This document shows, piece after piece, positions 46,873 to 59,700 of a DNA stretch of 64,000 bases. The notes below the pieces were generated by a model. It was not told where the DNA came from and made no database searches. It saw only the letters and a list, made by a program, of their open reading frames with translations. The position numbers were made by a program, and so were the translations under genes. The stretch's first letter is position 1. Each line of letters begins with the position of its first letter. Origin of the DNA: Pogona vitticeps (lineage: Eukaryota; Chordata; Lepidosauria; Squamata; Agamidae); NCBI RefSeq assembly GCF_051106095.1, contig NC_135794.1, positions 22,322,747 to 22,386,746 of the forward strand, read 5' to 3'.

Positions 46873-48071
46873 ACCAGTTGCTGGTCCTTGAAAGCCCATC
46901 TAACCATGTCTACTTAAAAGCAGGTCTCTAGCGTTCAATGGGAATACTCTTTGGCATGGACTAAACTGGGCAACATCGTTGGTTCTGAGGGATGGCTGGA
47001 TTTTCACCCCCTCTCTACCCGCCTCTTACGTCGGGTCCAGAAAAAGCCAAAAAATTTGGAAAAAGGGGTGGGTGATCATAACTGTCCACACATCTCCTTC
47101 CACACAGCTGGCTTTCCACTCCCCCCCCCCCGATCTGTCAGTCTACCTCCTGCATCCATGCACAGTGTGGGGTGTGGGGTACAGTTTGGCCACGTGTCCT
47201 TCTAAGGTCCCCCTTTTTCCAAGATGCAACATACTTTAAAATGGCTCAGAATAGTGCCTTTGCATTCATGGGAAAGGATAGGAATTAAATCAATCATTGA
47301 ATGAATTAATAAAATAAATAAGGGTCCACGTTCTCCTGATACGGCTCTTCTGGACGCGGGTCATGCTGTTTTAGGCCCCTAAGCTCTCATGGCCTCAATA
47401 CCGGACACAGAGGGAGGATGATTCCAATGGCAAATACAGATGTTTTCTAGAAAGAAGGCCCAACACTCGTTTTCTCGGGAGCAACCCACCTCCGAGGTTG
47501 GCACCCGTTGACCCAAAGCCCCGTCTCTTGCCGAAGAGGCCAAAACTAAGCCGGTGGGTTTGCAACAAGGGGAGGTCACGTAGGTTAATCCCTGCTTCCT
47601 AAATTCGGGTTTTACAATCGCCTCACGGAACAAAGGCTTCGCCTTGTCGCCGGGCGCTCACGGGGGTTTGTACCGCCTGATCCAGGCCACACGTTTGAGG
47701 GGGGGAAAAGGCCCCAGGAGAGAAAACGCTGCCCTGCACGGGGTGGTGATAGAGGGGCAGGAGTGGGGGAGAGAATAATAGGGTCCAGATCTTGGCAACG
47801 GATGAATGGGCTCTCTGTTCGAGTGCAGAGGGGGGGGGGAAGCATCCCTCAAGGGATGGACGGGACCCGAACAATTGGGGCGAATGTTATGTAAATGACA
47901 TGTTTGAAAACATGGATGAAAACGGTTCTGCAAAGCGAAGTCGGATGAGGTCAAAGCCACAGCAGCCGAGTTCCCTGGATCGTGACGACAGAGGCAAAAC
48001 CAGCCAAGATGGTGATAGTTACTTGCCATTGCAATATATTTATCTATATCTACATAGTTACATTTCTAAAT

Positions 48072-48144
48072 AGTTACATTAAAGTTACATTTCTAAATGT
48101 AACTTTAGAAATGTAACTTTAATGTAACTTTTTATAAATGCAAC

Positions 48145-48225
<81 letters not shown>

Positions 48226-48265
48226 TTGCATTTCTAAAAAGTTACATTAAAGTTACATTTCTAAA
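48072..48265. repeat. foldback element with three copies of a 26-nt arm
   Basis: A 26-nt arm starting AGTTACATTAAAGTTACATT lies at 48072-48097. Its perfect inverted complement is at 48104-48129, separated by a 6-nt loop. The same arm recurs in direct orientation at 48240-48265, beyond the (GATA)20 tract. Nothing here looks coding. Confidence 0.85.
48145..48224. repeat. (GATA)20 microsatellite between inverted repeats
   Basis: Exactly 20 perfect GATA units. They are flanked by 41-nt inverted arms at 48104-48144 and 48225-48265 that differ at one position. Confidence 0.97.
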
Positions 48266-49555
48266 AAAGAAACAGGGCTGGATGCCCAGGAGGGTCTCAT
48301 CCACACCCCTTGGAAAGGTGAGCCTGCCCTCCACCTCCCACCCCCAATATCCCATGAACCATTTGGGCTTTTAATAATTAGGTGTGTTTCGTATAAGGGC
48401 CGAAGGCGCGCTTTGCCCACCCTCTGTTTCGGAGAGATATAATGGAAAACAAAACAAAATGGTTGTCGATACTTTCAGACCACTAACGGGTTTATTTGGA
48501 AAGCAAGGTCCAAGTTTGGAGTTTCAAAGGGTAACCGTTTCCTTTTGTCTTCCGCTGAAACTGTTCATCTCTAGGGGCCAAACGGCCATTCTACTGTAAA
48601 CGAATATGAAAGGCGTGAGAAAATATTTCTAGGCAGAAAAGGACATGCGAAGGTTCGTTAGTTAACCGCCCGATTCTTTTCAGCATCTCCAAGTAGCTGA
48701 AAGTTAATGCTTCATAGCGTCACGTAGTTGGATTTACATTTTATTTATCTGTTCAGGCCGTTGATTCCAACGTGGTTGTGTGAGCCGTGGAAATCCAGAT
48801 TCTTCTGTTAAAACAACCCTTTAAACGAGGAACTAGAAAAAAAGAAAGGGAAAAAAAATGCCAGCTGTGTGATCTCTTGAGTTGAAACAAAATTCTGAAT
48901 TAAAAGGGATCGGGCTTTCTTTCCTTTGCCCAAAAAGGGAAATGTCAGAACGTGGGATGAATGTAGAAGAGTCAATGTTAGCTTTTCTTTAAAATAATGT
49001 ACTGCAGAATTTTCAAGAAATGGGGAGGTTTGGTGGGAGATGATGCCGATGACACAGCCCTTGTCTGGTGCGATGTGTTCTTGCTCCAATTGTATGGCAC
49101 CGAACGGTAGACCTTAACGCAGACCACTGTGCAACAAGAGAGGAGACTGAGGCATTTCAAATATGGATTTATTTCATGAGATTATGGATTTTGGTGGCCG
49201 AGAGGCCGGCTGTGGAAGAAACATTAATGCCAGGGAATCAAGATCAAGAAATGATAAACGTAATCAAAGTTGGGATACCACCCTCCTGTCATGGAAATGA
49301 CAGTGCATCTTGTGTCACGGCTGATCCTTCAAGAAGAAATGGATGAGGAAAGAACTGCAGGAAGGAGAAGGGCTTCCTGGCTGAAGGACCTTGCAGTGAT
49401 TGTGTTTCAAAGGGATTCAACAACAACATTCTTGCACCCTGGTTTGGATGCTCTTTGTGTTACAGGCAAGTTGGCAATGCCACCCAGAAGCAGGAGCTAC
49501 ACAAACAACCTATTTTTTTATCCCCGTTGATTTGGAGAGAAAGACACATGGGGGG

Positions 49556-49632
49556 AACGGGGACTCGAACCCCACGCTTCGCAACTAGCGGTACAGGCAC
49601 CTTACAGAACGCGCCACCGCAGAGCCCGGAAG
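49556..49632 (-). mobile_element. tRNA-like SINE head or degenerate tRNA relic
   Basis: On the minus strand GCGGTGGCGCGTTCTGTAAG ends in GTGGGGTTCGAGTCCCC, a good B box with a poor A box. It does not fold as a clean tRNA. It borders the FANCI promoter. Confidence 0.4.
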
Positions 49633-49639
49633 CCAAAGG

Positions 49640-50060
49640 GGCCTCGCCAAGGAAGAAGCCACCCTTAACCTCAGGCTGCCCTGCGACGACGAGGTGCCGG
49701 TTGCCTAGGGAAACGGAAGCCGGAAGGAGAGGGGGAGGCGGGCTCTGTTGTCCGGGCAACCCCGGGGAACTTCCTGGCGGGAGATTCGGTGCTGGGGGTG
49801 GGGGCGACGGCCAGAAAAATAAAGGCCGCCTGAGGCACCCCGAGGTGGGAGGCGGGGGTCGTTGGGTGGCTAGCCAATAGGGAGAGAGGTCACGGGGGGT
49901 CAAGGGTGGGGCAGGGGGGTTGCCAGGGGGAGAGATCGGGGGGGGGTCCTGTACTCGAAGGTCACGTGACTGTATGGAGGAGCCCGAGACAGAATATTGG
50001 TGGTGGGAGGGGAAGAGAAAGGGGGGGCAAAGAGGGCCTCTGGGCATGGACAGAGTGCCT
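49640..50060 (+). promoter_or_regulatory. FANCI: FANCI promoter, GC-rich island
   Basis: A GC-rich tract lies about 650-1050 nt upstream of the first coding exon, which itself has an upstream acceptor, so the noncoding exon 1 should lie here. Motifs seen: an RFX X-box-like GTTGCCTAGGGAAAC (49700-49714), two ETS-type GGAAG cores (49714-49726), E2F-like TGGCGGGA (49775-49782), CCAAT (49874-49878) and GTCACGTGAC (49961-49970). There is no TATA box. E2F and ETS sites fit a cell-cycle-controlled repair gene. The exact start site is not visible. Confidence 0.6.
49961..49970. promoter_or_regulatory. palindromic E-box GTCACGTGAC
   Basis: A perfect 10-bp palindrome with a CACGTG core, of the type bound by USF and MITF/TFE family factors, in the FANCI promoter region. 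Binding is inferred from the motif alone. Confidence 0.45.
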
Positions 50061-50113
50061 GCAGTTTGCTTCATGGCATAACCTCCTGCTTTTCCCCTGA
50101 AGAGCTCTACCTG

Positions 50114-50365
50114 GTGTGTGTGTGTGTGTGTGTGTGTGTTTTATGCAGAGGCATATATATACGCATGCATATACACATATATTTGCTGTATGCAACTATG
50201 TGTATATCTATATATCTGTATCTACTTATGCACTTGCATATACACACATATACTTAAATGCCATATATATGTATACATATGGATACACACCACACACTTG
50301 TGTGTGTATGTATGTATATGTGTGTATGTGTGTGTGTGTTCATGTGCATGAGTGCATGTGTGTAA
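50114..50365. repeat. TG/TA-rich simple sequence with (TG)13
   Basis: (TG)n at 50114-50139 is followed by about 220 nt of alternating purine-pyrimidine sequence (tatatacgcatgcatatacac). It lies between the FANCI promoter and the first coding exon. Such tracts can adopt Z-DNA; here that is inference only. Confidence 0.85.
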
Positions 50366-50683
50366 AGCAAATTAAGGGTTGGTCTCGTTTTCTCTGGCCA
50401 GAGTCAACCCTCCCTGCAGGTTTCTTGTGACGATAAACAGAGGGGCGGGATGGGGATGGCTGAGCTTCCCGACTCTTTAAGTTTATCTTCGCAAGAACCC
50501 TGCAGGGTAGACTTTTGTCGGAGAGAAGGATAGACTGGCCCAATGAACTCCAGAGGGAGAGGAGGGGAAGGAGGTGGGAAGCGGCAGGTCCAGTTTATAT
50601 TTCTGTTTGCATAATGTGTGTGTGTGTATGTGTGTGTGTTTGATGATATTAATAACAAAAGAATTAAAAATTCTTTCTCCCAG

Positions 50684-50778
50684 GTCTCTTAACAATGGAC
50701 CAGAAAATCCTAGAGCTCGCCAGGGATGAAAGATCAGAACAGCTTCAGTCATGCCTGCAAAATCTGACAGAAAAGGAG
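50684..50778 (+). CDS. FANCI: FANCI first coding exon (residues 1-28)
   Basis: The acceptor tttctcccag ends at 50683, so an untranslated first exon lies upstream. The ATG is at 50695 (aacaATGG), coding [17 protein letters not shown]. Donor gtgagc is at 50779. The start MDQKIL is identical to human FANCI. Confidence 0.95.
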
Positions 50779-53700
50779 GTGAGCTGCTGAGGTGATTTCC
50801 CACCCCTAGGGAAGGAGACGTAAAAGCTTTGTTGAACAATGAGTTTTGCGTTTTTTAGGACAGCTTTTAGGAGGGTAAATAGAAGTGGCTTAGTAAACGT
50901 TTTTGTGGATCGATATGCAATGGAGGATAACTAAGGGCCAAGTAAATGTATCTGCTGTTGAGATGGTGTAGACATTCAGCTGGGGACATAACCTTTCTCT
51001 TATAATCAATTGCAAAGGTGTATCACGATGACAAATAAAAGTGTGCCATTCTCTCTTCTTTTCTTGCTGCAGTTGAGTGACTTAGTCACCAAGCAGGCTC
51101 TGAAGGGGAAGGAGACCGGAGCCCTTTTGAGAGCCCTCTTCAAAGGTATGAAGCAGTGGCCAGTGACGGCTGCAGATTCTTCATCAGCATTCTAGCCTAA
51201 TTACCTAGATAGGAATTGGATATACAGTACAAGACTTGTGTCTTGAACAAATATGCTAAATAACGCAGATGTTTTTGTACCTCTCTTGGTTGTTTAAAGA
51301 TGTTAGCCCTATAAAGTATCCTGTTTTCCCTGAAAATAAGACCTTACCTGAAAATAAGCCCTAATATGATTTTTCGGGATGCTCGTAATATAAGCCCTAC
51401 CCCCAAAATAAGGCCCAGTTCAGTGAAACCCTAACCTCCACCCTTGTGCAGCAACCAGAAGAAGTTGATGGGACTGTATTTGAATCAATGTAGATGGTTG
51501 TACATGAAAAAAAATAAAAATAAAACACCCCCTGGAAATAAGCCCTAATAGTTTTCTTTGGAGCAGAAGTTAATATAAGACCCAGTTTTATTTTTGGGGA
51601 AACACGGTAAGTGCCCAGGTAAAATTGTTGGGTCTCAGGAAAGGGTCTTCCTGTCTTTGTGGGCTGTTGATGCTTCTTGACCAACCAAATATGGAGTTAA
51701 AAGGGTGTTTTAATTGGACTCATTTCAGCTGATAAAGGGATGCTTCAGCTCTTCACTTGAGTAGAATACCTAAATTGTTAAAATTGCATAGAAGCTAAGA
51801 GTGAGGCTTGCTGACCAGAGGTCAGGAGAGAAAAAAAAGAAGTGCATCATCTTCAACAGAAGAGTGGGTGAAGTCACCCAAGAATGATCTTGAAATGTTT
51901 GTTCAAAAGATTGGTTTTGTGGCTGAAGGGCCCTTTGCTCTCCGCACTAGGTTCTCCTTGCTCCCAACCGAGTGGTGTCACAAAGAGGCTTCAAGTTTAC
52001 AAGCATTGCCTCCAGTTGGTGGAGTCCGGAGACCTGCACGTGGACGTGGCCTCTGAGATCATAAGGCTGCTGATGATAGAGGTAGGACTGGATTTGTTAC
52101 GATTCGTCTCTCTAGGGCTTGCTACGTCGGAGGGGAAAGGTAGTTCCCTTTTGCAGCTGAGTTCCAACTTCATATTCTTTAATTGGCCACCACGTGAGCA
52201 GTATCGCGAATTTCCTACATGTGCTTATTATGTTATAAAAAGGTCTGCTACCTATTAAAACTTAATTTCATTGGTGGTGGAAGCGTCGGGCTAAATCTCA
52301 CTTTAGTCTCAGCTGGAGAAGATCTGCTGAAACATCAGATAGTAAATATACTGTTTATTTGCTTTATTTATCTCTCATTTGTGTCCTAATGAAGGGACTC
52401 AAGATGTCACGCTACACAATAAATCAGTATATGAATCTGAAAGTGCAGTTAAATACAAACTTTATTGTTGATGGATGAGTCTTACTCATTTCAATGGGTT
52501 CGCCCTAACTGGGACTAAAATCAGATTTAGCCTGTCTGTTTTAGGATGTGAACACACTGCCTTATGGATAAAGAGTAGAAAAGATGATTGGGTCCTGTAT
52601 CTTTGATAGCTATGTTAAAGGAGGGAACTTCATCCAGAATGGCTTGTCTGTTGGGCTGTGCTGCCTAGTGGTGTTACTGCTGCGCTTCAGAGAGTTATTG
52701 TCTCTCCAGTTCAGAGTGTGGGCGAAAAATCACCTGACATTCGGTGTGCAAGGTCCAGGAGCAGAGTCCGTAAAAAAGAGTTAGTGGTTCTGTGAAGACA
52801 GCATGGCCCTCGTGCCTTTGCGCAGATGGGTCACCATTAAATGTGGTTTTTGCCCTTGGGATAGTTTGAACATCCCAGGTCTCCAGCGTCTTTGGCTGAT
52901 GGGCCACGGAAGGGTGAGGATGGTGCTTCCTATTTTCTCCTGGAGAAGGGGTGGAGACAAGGAGTAATTTTAAAGCAATTTGTAGTAGTCATTTTTATTA
53001 TTTATTTACTTAAAATATATTTACCCTGCTTTTCTCCTTAAGAGGACCCAAAGCAGCCATGTATTATTTGTTTTCATTGTTCACTCCCTTAGTTCACTAT
53101 GTGTCCTTCTCTTTTGTCTCTCGTGGGTCAGGCTCACAAACTGCCAGGCCCTTCGCTGGGGGATTTGGCCGCTTTGTTTGTCGAAGCGGTCAAAGGAGGC
53201 AGCCTGCTCAGTGGCAAATCTCTGGAGCTCTTTCCTACTGTGCTGACGGCACTAGCTACATCCAAAGAAACCCTGGTTTATGGTACAGGTAAGCCCCCTT
53301 ACGCTTTCTTGCTTGCCTTCCCGCTCCATTCATTAGCAGCCTCTCTCAGGAGTCTCTGTCCTGTTTCCTTGCCTCAGGTGAGCTGAGCGGGGAAGAGTTT
53401 AAGAAGCAGCTGATCAATACGCTGTGCTCCAGCAGGTAAGCACGCCTTGGCCACGTTTTGATCAGTTTTCTTTCCTTCCTTGAAGGCAGGCAAGAAGGCA
53501 ACAGTTTCCTGCAAGCTTTTTAACCACCTGCTAATCTTCAGAGTCTCTTTAGGCACCTTGGAACACGAATGTCCCCCACTTTTTCTTTCCTTCTGCCATT
53601 TCCTCCTATTATAAAACGGTACGAGTCGGGATCGTACGACATGTAATAAAATACAAGCCCTAGTAGTGGTTAGGACGGGAAACCTTAATCATCTCGTTAA

Positions 53701-56700
53701 AGAAAGTTTTGCCTCTCGACTTCACGACTTTATTCCCCACCTCTTCCTCTCCCCATCAGCCTTACTGGAAAGAAAAGCCTCACTCTTTTTTGCTAGAAGA
53801 TAAGGAAAACGATTTCCCTTGAATTGTAGAGCCCTTCCGTTTTCCCGTATCCATATGCTCTGTTACTTGGCGTTTTGTACATATTTTGCCAGCAGAGTTA
53901 AAAGCAAGACAGTGCAGAGGAGCGGCTGGGAAAATGACCGTGGCTTTACTGAAACACAGGGGCACTTTTTTTATATGGGCATGAGAATCTGGCAACACCA
54001 GAATTAAAAGCCTCACAGGCTTTGGGGATCAGGGCGACCATTTCATGCTGAGGGAGAGAGAGAGAGAGAGAACGCCAGTCATCTGAGTGAAGCAAAAGGC
54101 TGTACAAGGAGATATAATCCTATTTTTTCTTCCTGGAAAAACCTTTAGGTTGTCATTGATTTTTACAGTATTGTTTCCTCTGGTTCTTCACCATCTCTTG
54201 TGCTGTTACATGTTGCATCCCCTCTCTCTTCCACTGGTTCCTCACGTTCGGACTATCCTGTAAAGCAAAGGTGGCCTTTGTGTCTTGGGAACGGTGGGGG
54301 GGGGGGAGACACAGAATATACCCCTTATATATCCCCTTTTTGACCCAGCAGTGAAACAGAGTTTCTATAGCTACAGATTCTGTGGCAGGGTTAAAATCTT
54401 TATAGAGTGTGTTGCTTTGTTGAAAACCTGCATTTAAAAAGTAGCTTATAAACATCTTGAAGGAACAAACCGTTTTAAGAAACATCATCCCTTGAGTTCC
54501 AAATGGGCTAATATTTTCTTTTGCCATGCTTCCTGTTGCCTGCTTGATCAGGTCTGCAAAAACCTTGTGCCATAATACATTTTCCCCACTTTTTAAAGTT
54601 CTGCTAGACCCTTTGTCATTTTTGCTATGACCGGCTCACGCGCTTCCCTTCCTTGGGAAGTGTCTTCCGTCAGCAGTCCAAATCTTTGTTTCCCAACTCA
54701 TGTTTGTATTTGCCAGGTGGAATCCTCAGTACGTGATTCACCTCACCTCCATGTTCAGGTAATTTCCTAACCTCTGTCATGAATGGTCACTTCCTTCCCA
54801 TCTGTCAAGGGAATGAGTAAGTGAAGGGCTTTGGCTTGAGAAGACGTTTTTGTGGGCTGAGGGGGTTCTTAAGCAGCTAGAGTTAGTTCTGAGTGGAAGG
54901 ATTCAAGGCTGCATCGATTTGGAAGGACCTCAAGCACTAGCCATGGTCTTTACACTAAGTATTGGATCTGCTTGTCTCAGGGAGATGGAGAGGGTCCAGT
55001 GAGTCACCTCCCCAAAAATAGATTCCCTCTCGGTGTGTCCGCCTACAACTCCCAGAATCCCTCAGCTGGCAGACCTCTCCCCCAGATTTTGTTAGGGTGA
55101 CCCTTTTCTCGCTTTCTGTAGTTCTGGAATGGGAGGTGCATGGCCCTCTCTCTAAATGTTGTAGGACTTCATCTCCCATCATTCATCACTATGGCCTGTA
55201 CTGGCCAGGGCTGATGGGAAACGCAGCCCCACCACCTCTGGAGGAGAATCTGTCCCCCCACCCTATGCTCCTAGGACGAACGGTGCTATTTATTCTGCCT
55301 TCTGGAACAGGCAGACGTGGGACAGGGGGGGCGACGATGAGGGCCGTCTTGGTCTTTCCTCTGCAGGGACGTGCCGCTGAGTGCCGAAGAGCTCCAGTTT
55401 GTGATAGAGAAGGTCCTCAGGATGTTCTCTAAGCTAGACCTCCAGGAAATCCCTCCTTTAGTTTATCAGCTGCTGTTGCTTTCTTCAAAGGTAAGGAAGG
55501 TTTCTGGAGAAACGGGCCCTCAACATTTCATAGAACTGCCAAGATCTAGCCCTACCAGGTTAGTGGAAAGGTGAGGTGGAAGTGTGTAAGGTAACCAGGA
55601 CAGAGTCATCCTAGGCGAGAATCCTCTTCTGCTTCCACAGAGTCCCTGCATGATCCCTTGTGGCACGAGAGAAGGTACTGTAATAAGTGCCTGTTGAATT
55701 TCATAAAGACTCCTCCCCCTGCTGCATCTCTGTCACTGCTGGGTTGCAGGATGCGGGATAACTACCAGCGCAGACCTCTAAAGAGCAACAGATCTTTGAG
55801 CTTTAACCGGGACTTTCCCAGCCAAATGGAAAAGGAAGGTCCCCTTATAAAGAGCGTGCCCTCTTCCGTGGATGCTGCCTTGGCACCTTCTCCTCCTCCA
55901 TTACTGACGGCTCAACATCTTCCTTGGTTTCTCTTTTCCCATCTGCTGGGGATTAAGCTGGGTCTTCTTGGGGGTACCATTTTTAGCTCCACAACCGCTG
56001 GATGGGGCTGGATGGAGCACGGTGGAGCTGCGTCGTGTGCAACTCAGCTGCTGCCCCCCCCCCCCCCCAGAAATGCACAAGCCTCCCAGACTGGATCTCT
56101 GTTTGTACGTTTGTTCACCAACCATACATTCCCTGATTGGGAATTTCACTTTGAAGGATTAGAGCCACCAGGATCCCTCGCCTACGGCCATGGTGGCTAG
56201 CAAATTTTGGGAGTTATAGTTTGACAAAGCAAGGTTGCCAGGCTCTGCTCAGGACCCAAGGAGGAGACGTTATGTCAGACTTCAGCCAGCTTCCCCAAGC
56301 ACTGCACGGGAGGGTCAATATTATTGATCCGTTTTATCACTGAAATAGGATTTTGGTTACTTTCTGGCCGTGTAACTTTTCCAGGGTGGCAAGAAGAACA
56401 TATTGGAAGGAGTCATCAACTTTTTCAACCAGATGGATAAAAAGCAAAAGGAAGAGCAGAGAGATTTAGAGTGAGTTGCTTCTCCTTGTCTTTCGTTCTG
56501 CTACGATGGTTCTTACCTTTAGATCATCCTTACTGCATCTGTGTTACAGCCATGATGGTACAACCCACTGCCTCTTTGTGGTTGTGTTACTGACTCTTTT
56601 CAGGTCAGCGGACCTTGGAGAGGCCACCGTTCCCTTAGACCAGCTCCGTCACGTAGAAGGCACCATCGTTTTGCATGTTGTGATGGCCATTAATCTGGAC

Positions 56701-59700
56701 CAGGATTTAGGAAAGGAACTCATAAAGCACTTAAAGGTATGTGAAACACACGACAAGCCTCAGTGTGGAGCCAGTGGTTGATGCCGTCAGAGATGACCGC
56801 GGTGGTTAATCTGCTTATCAAAAAAAGACCTTCGATGCTACTGGGGCTGATTGGATTGTAAGTGGGGGCCGTGGTGCTTTGTCGTGACCCAACCAAACCA
56901 TGATTTGGGACATTAGGAAGAGCTGGTTTCACTATCAACTCAGCTTTATTATTTATAGATTTGATTTAAAAAAAAAATACCGTGGCTTTCTCCATAGAAG
57001 CGGTGCTAAAATCCAGTAGTAAGTAGCAAACAGAGTAGTTCCCTTCCGTTAGAGAGAAGCCCCAGGGATTCCATGAGCCTGCTTTAGTTGACTTAATTCC
57101 TGGATTTCAGTCGCTGTTTTGAATCTAAAGGGAAAACTGAAACATTCACTTATTCTTTATTTATTACAGTTCACTTACAGCCCATCTTCCTCCCAGCACA
57201 AAGACCCTCTTTATAATCGTGAGATCTGAGGTAGAGCACAAAATTCATCATAAATATTGTGTTTTTCTGACTTTCTCTATTCCTTGAAATTTCTTAGGCC
57301 GAGCAGCAAGGGGATCCCGGCAAGGCGTTATGTCCTTTCAGTGTAACCATTCTGCTCTCAGTGGCCAGAATACACAGATTTAAAGACCAGGTACAGTACG
57401 TCTTTCTTGACGACACGAATGAGTTTGGACGCAAATATGTTTGTGGGCTCCCTGAATTTGCTCAGTTCACCGAATACAGTCTTACTAAGATTGGCTCTTA
57501 ACTTTGTTTGAGCAAACTGGGGCACCCGGTTGGTTTGTTTAGTCAATCTGCCACCTTTCTTCCAGAACTGGAAATCGAGGCGGTATGCAACTTTTTAAAA
57601 AAAAACCTTTTTTCTCTCTCTCCCTTTAGGTGTTTGACTTCCTTAAAACGTCGATTGTGAGAAGCTTCAAGGACAAACAGTTTCTCCAGAGCTCCAAATT
57701 TCTTCAGGAATTGGTCCCTCAACAGTTCAGCATATCTGACATGTTTTTAGAAGTTGTGGTAAACAGGTGAGTGGCTGAAGCAGAGGTAAAATGACTGAAA
57801 TACCCCTCTCCGCCTGCTTTCCTAGCCTCACCACTGCCATCAGCATGCCATGTATCCTTAGTAATGCCTTACACGTCCACCGTCACCCCATGGAAGCCTG
57901 CTTGGGGCTTGTGACCTTGAAGGGGAGCCATGCTTTCTCTCGGTTCGTCCTTCTTCACCACCACAGTTGATTGGGACTCCCCAAAGAGGGCCTTCTTCCT
58001 GTTTCCAGGCCATGAGACGCCTTACTTGGCTGGTCCCTTCCCTCTTCCTCTTTCCATCACAGGACAACAGTTCATTTATACTAAGAAGCCATGGAAGGAA
58101 GGCTCCTTTCGTGCTGGGTGTTGTCATTCTTTACTGTTAAAAAGCCAAAAGGAAAGTGTGCTGCTTATATACTGCCTCATAGTGCTTAAAGCCCTCTCTG
58201 GGCAGCTTACAATTTAATTATGCAGGTTACACATTGCCGCCCTGCGAGCTGGATACTCAGATTTACTGACCTTGGAAGAATGGAAATCTGGGTGAACCTC
58301 AAGCCAGCGACCTGGAATTGAACTTGAGTTGTGAGCAGAGTTTTGGCTGCAGTACTGCAGTTTAACCGCTGCTGTTGTGCTTTTAATTCACTGCTTGTTT
58401 TTAATACAGCCCGTTTAATCGCACTTTGGTAGTAACAGCTTGCTGTCTTGTTAGGTATATCTGTTTTTGTTCATGTTGTGAGCTATCTGGGGTCCTTCGC
58501 AGAAAGAGAGGCAGGATACCACATAAACAGTATATAAAATATGAAACAGACAAGTGGTAACTGAAATATTGCAAAACATTTGCGGCTTTACAGAAATGCC
58601 AGCTCTACCAGTGAGAATGAACTTTAAGAATGTGGACGTTGTGCTTTTCATTTTTATTTATTTGTTTATTTATTTTGCTCTATCTCCCTTTTTTGACACT
58701 CCTGTCCAGTGTGTTTGGTTGGGATCATGTGACCCAGGGCCTGGTGGAGCTTGGGTTCATCCTGATGGACTCGTATGGACCCAAGAGACCTTTTGGAGGG
58801 AAAAGCGTGGAAATGAATCTCGGCCTCCCCAAAACTCCAGCTCAGCAGACTTGCAAGTTGGGAGCGGATATCCTCTTGGAAGCCTTCAAGGTCAGCCCGA
58901 AGGGGCATTCTGTGTTCCCACGCTTGGGTGCAGGCATGCTCGGGGGGGGGGGCGAAGAGCCCCTCATGAAGAAGGGCTAAGTAGCAGCCGAGGCTTAACG
59001 TGGTTCCTCATAGGCAAGCCTCCATCGGCCATAGGATTCTAGCCCATCGGTTTGAAAAAGATGGAGAAACCAAAGCACCCTTAGGGTTTTTCCAAGCACT
59101 CTCGGACTTGAACGGTCTACACTCAGCCAAGCACAACCCCCCCCCCCAAAAAAAGTGGATATTTGTGACTGTTGCTACAGTCTTTTGGGTCCAGCCACTC
59201 ATTGAGGGAGATTCTGCTTGTCTGTGTCAAGAGTGACCGAATGATCCGTTCTCCTCCCATGAAGGATCATATCCTCAAAGGAGGGGTTTTTTACTCTTCC
59301 CAGCAATTCCACAAGAAGGGGTCACTGCTGGGGGTCTTTGGGGACCTTTTTCACGGGCTGGTCAAACCTCCTGCAGGTCTGAGACAACTTCAGAAAAGCC
59401 GACCGACCCAGTTTGTCTCTTCGACTCTCCAGGGAACTGAAACGGAACAGACCCAACGTGACTCTTTCCGATGTTTTGCCCCCCCCCCCTTTCCAGGTTC
59501 ACGAACCCATTCAAAGCGAGATCTTGGAGCAGCTCCTGAACCGAGTGATCACAAATGCAGGCTCCCCTGTCAGCCACTTCATAGGTAAGCCTGGAAGGAG
59601 TGAAGGGAAAGATGGCGCCTGGGGAAGACCATCTCAGCCTTTCACGGGGCGGGAAAGAAAAGTTTCTCGGCTTCAAAGGATCCCTGTTCTTTCCTCTAGA

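Larger units (their letters stand above)
40875..49555. other. RLBP1-FANCI intergenic interval (head-to-head)
   Basis: This should hold the untranslated RLBP1 first exon and promoter, which I could not place firmly. It contains the microsatellites at 41757, 44645 and 48145, a CR1 end at 46597 and a hAT MITE at 45512. CpG-bearing segments occur at about 43440-44050. Long open frames there on both strands have no recognisable similarity and look fortuitous. Confidence 0.6.

Noticed and set aside
48145-48224. Bkm-type sex-chromosome satellite
   Set aside because: GATA arrays are enriched on some snake W chromosomes, but 20 units are too few to infer sex linkage.
49556-49632. Functional tRNA on the minus strand
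   Set aside because: Good B box but a poor A box and no clean cloverleaf. It is kept only as a SINE or tRNA relic.
49460-50074. 204-codon open frame on the minus strand
   Set aside because: It lies in the GC-rich FANCI promoter, is rich in Pro and Ser from base composition, and resembles no protein I know.
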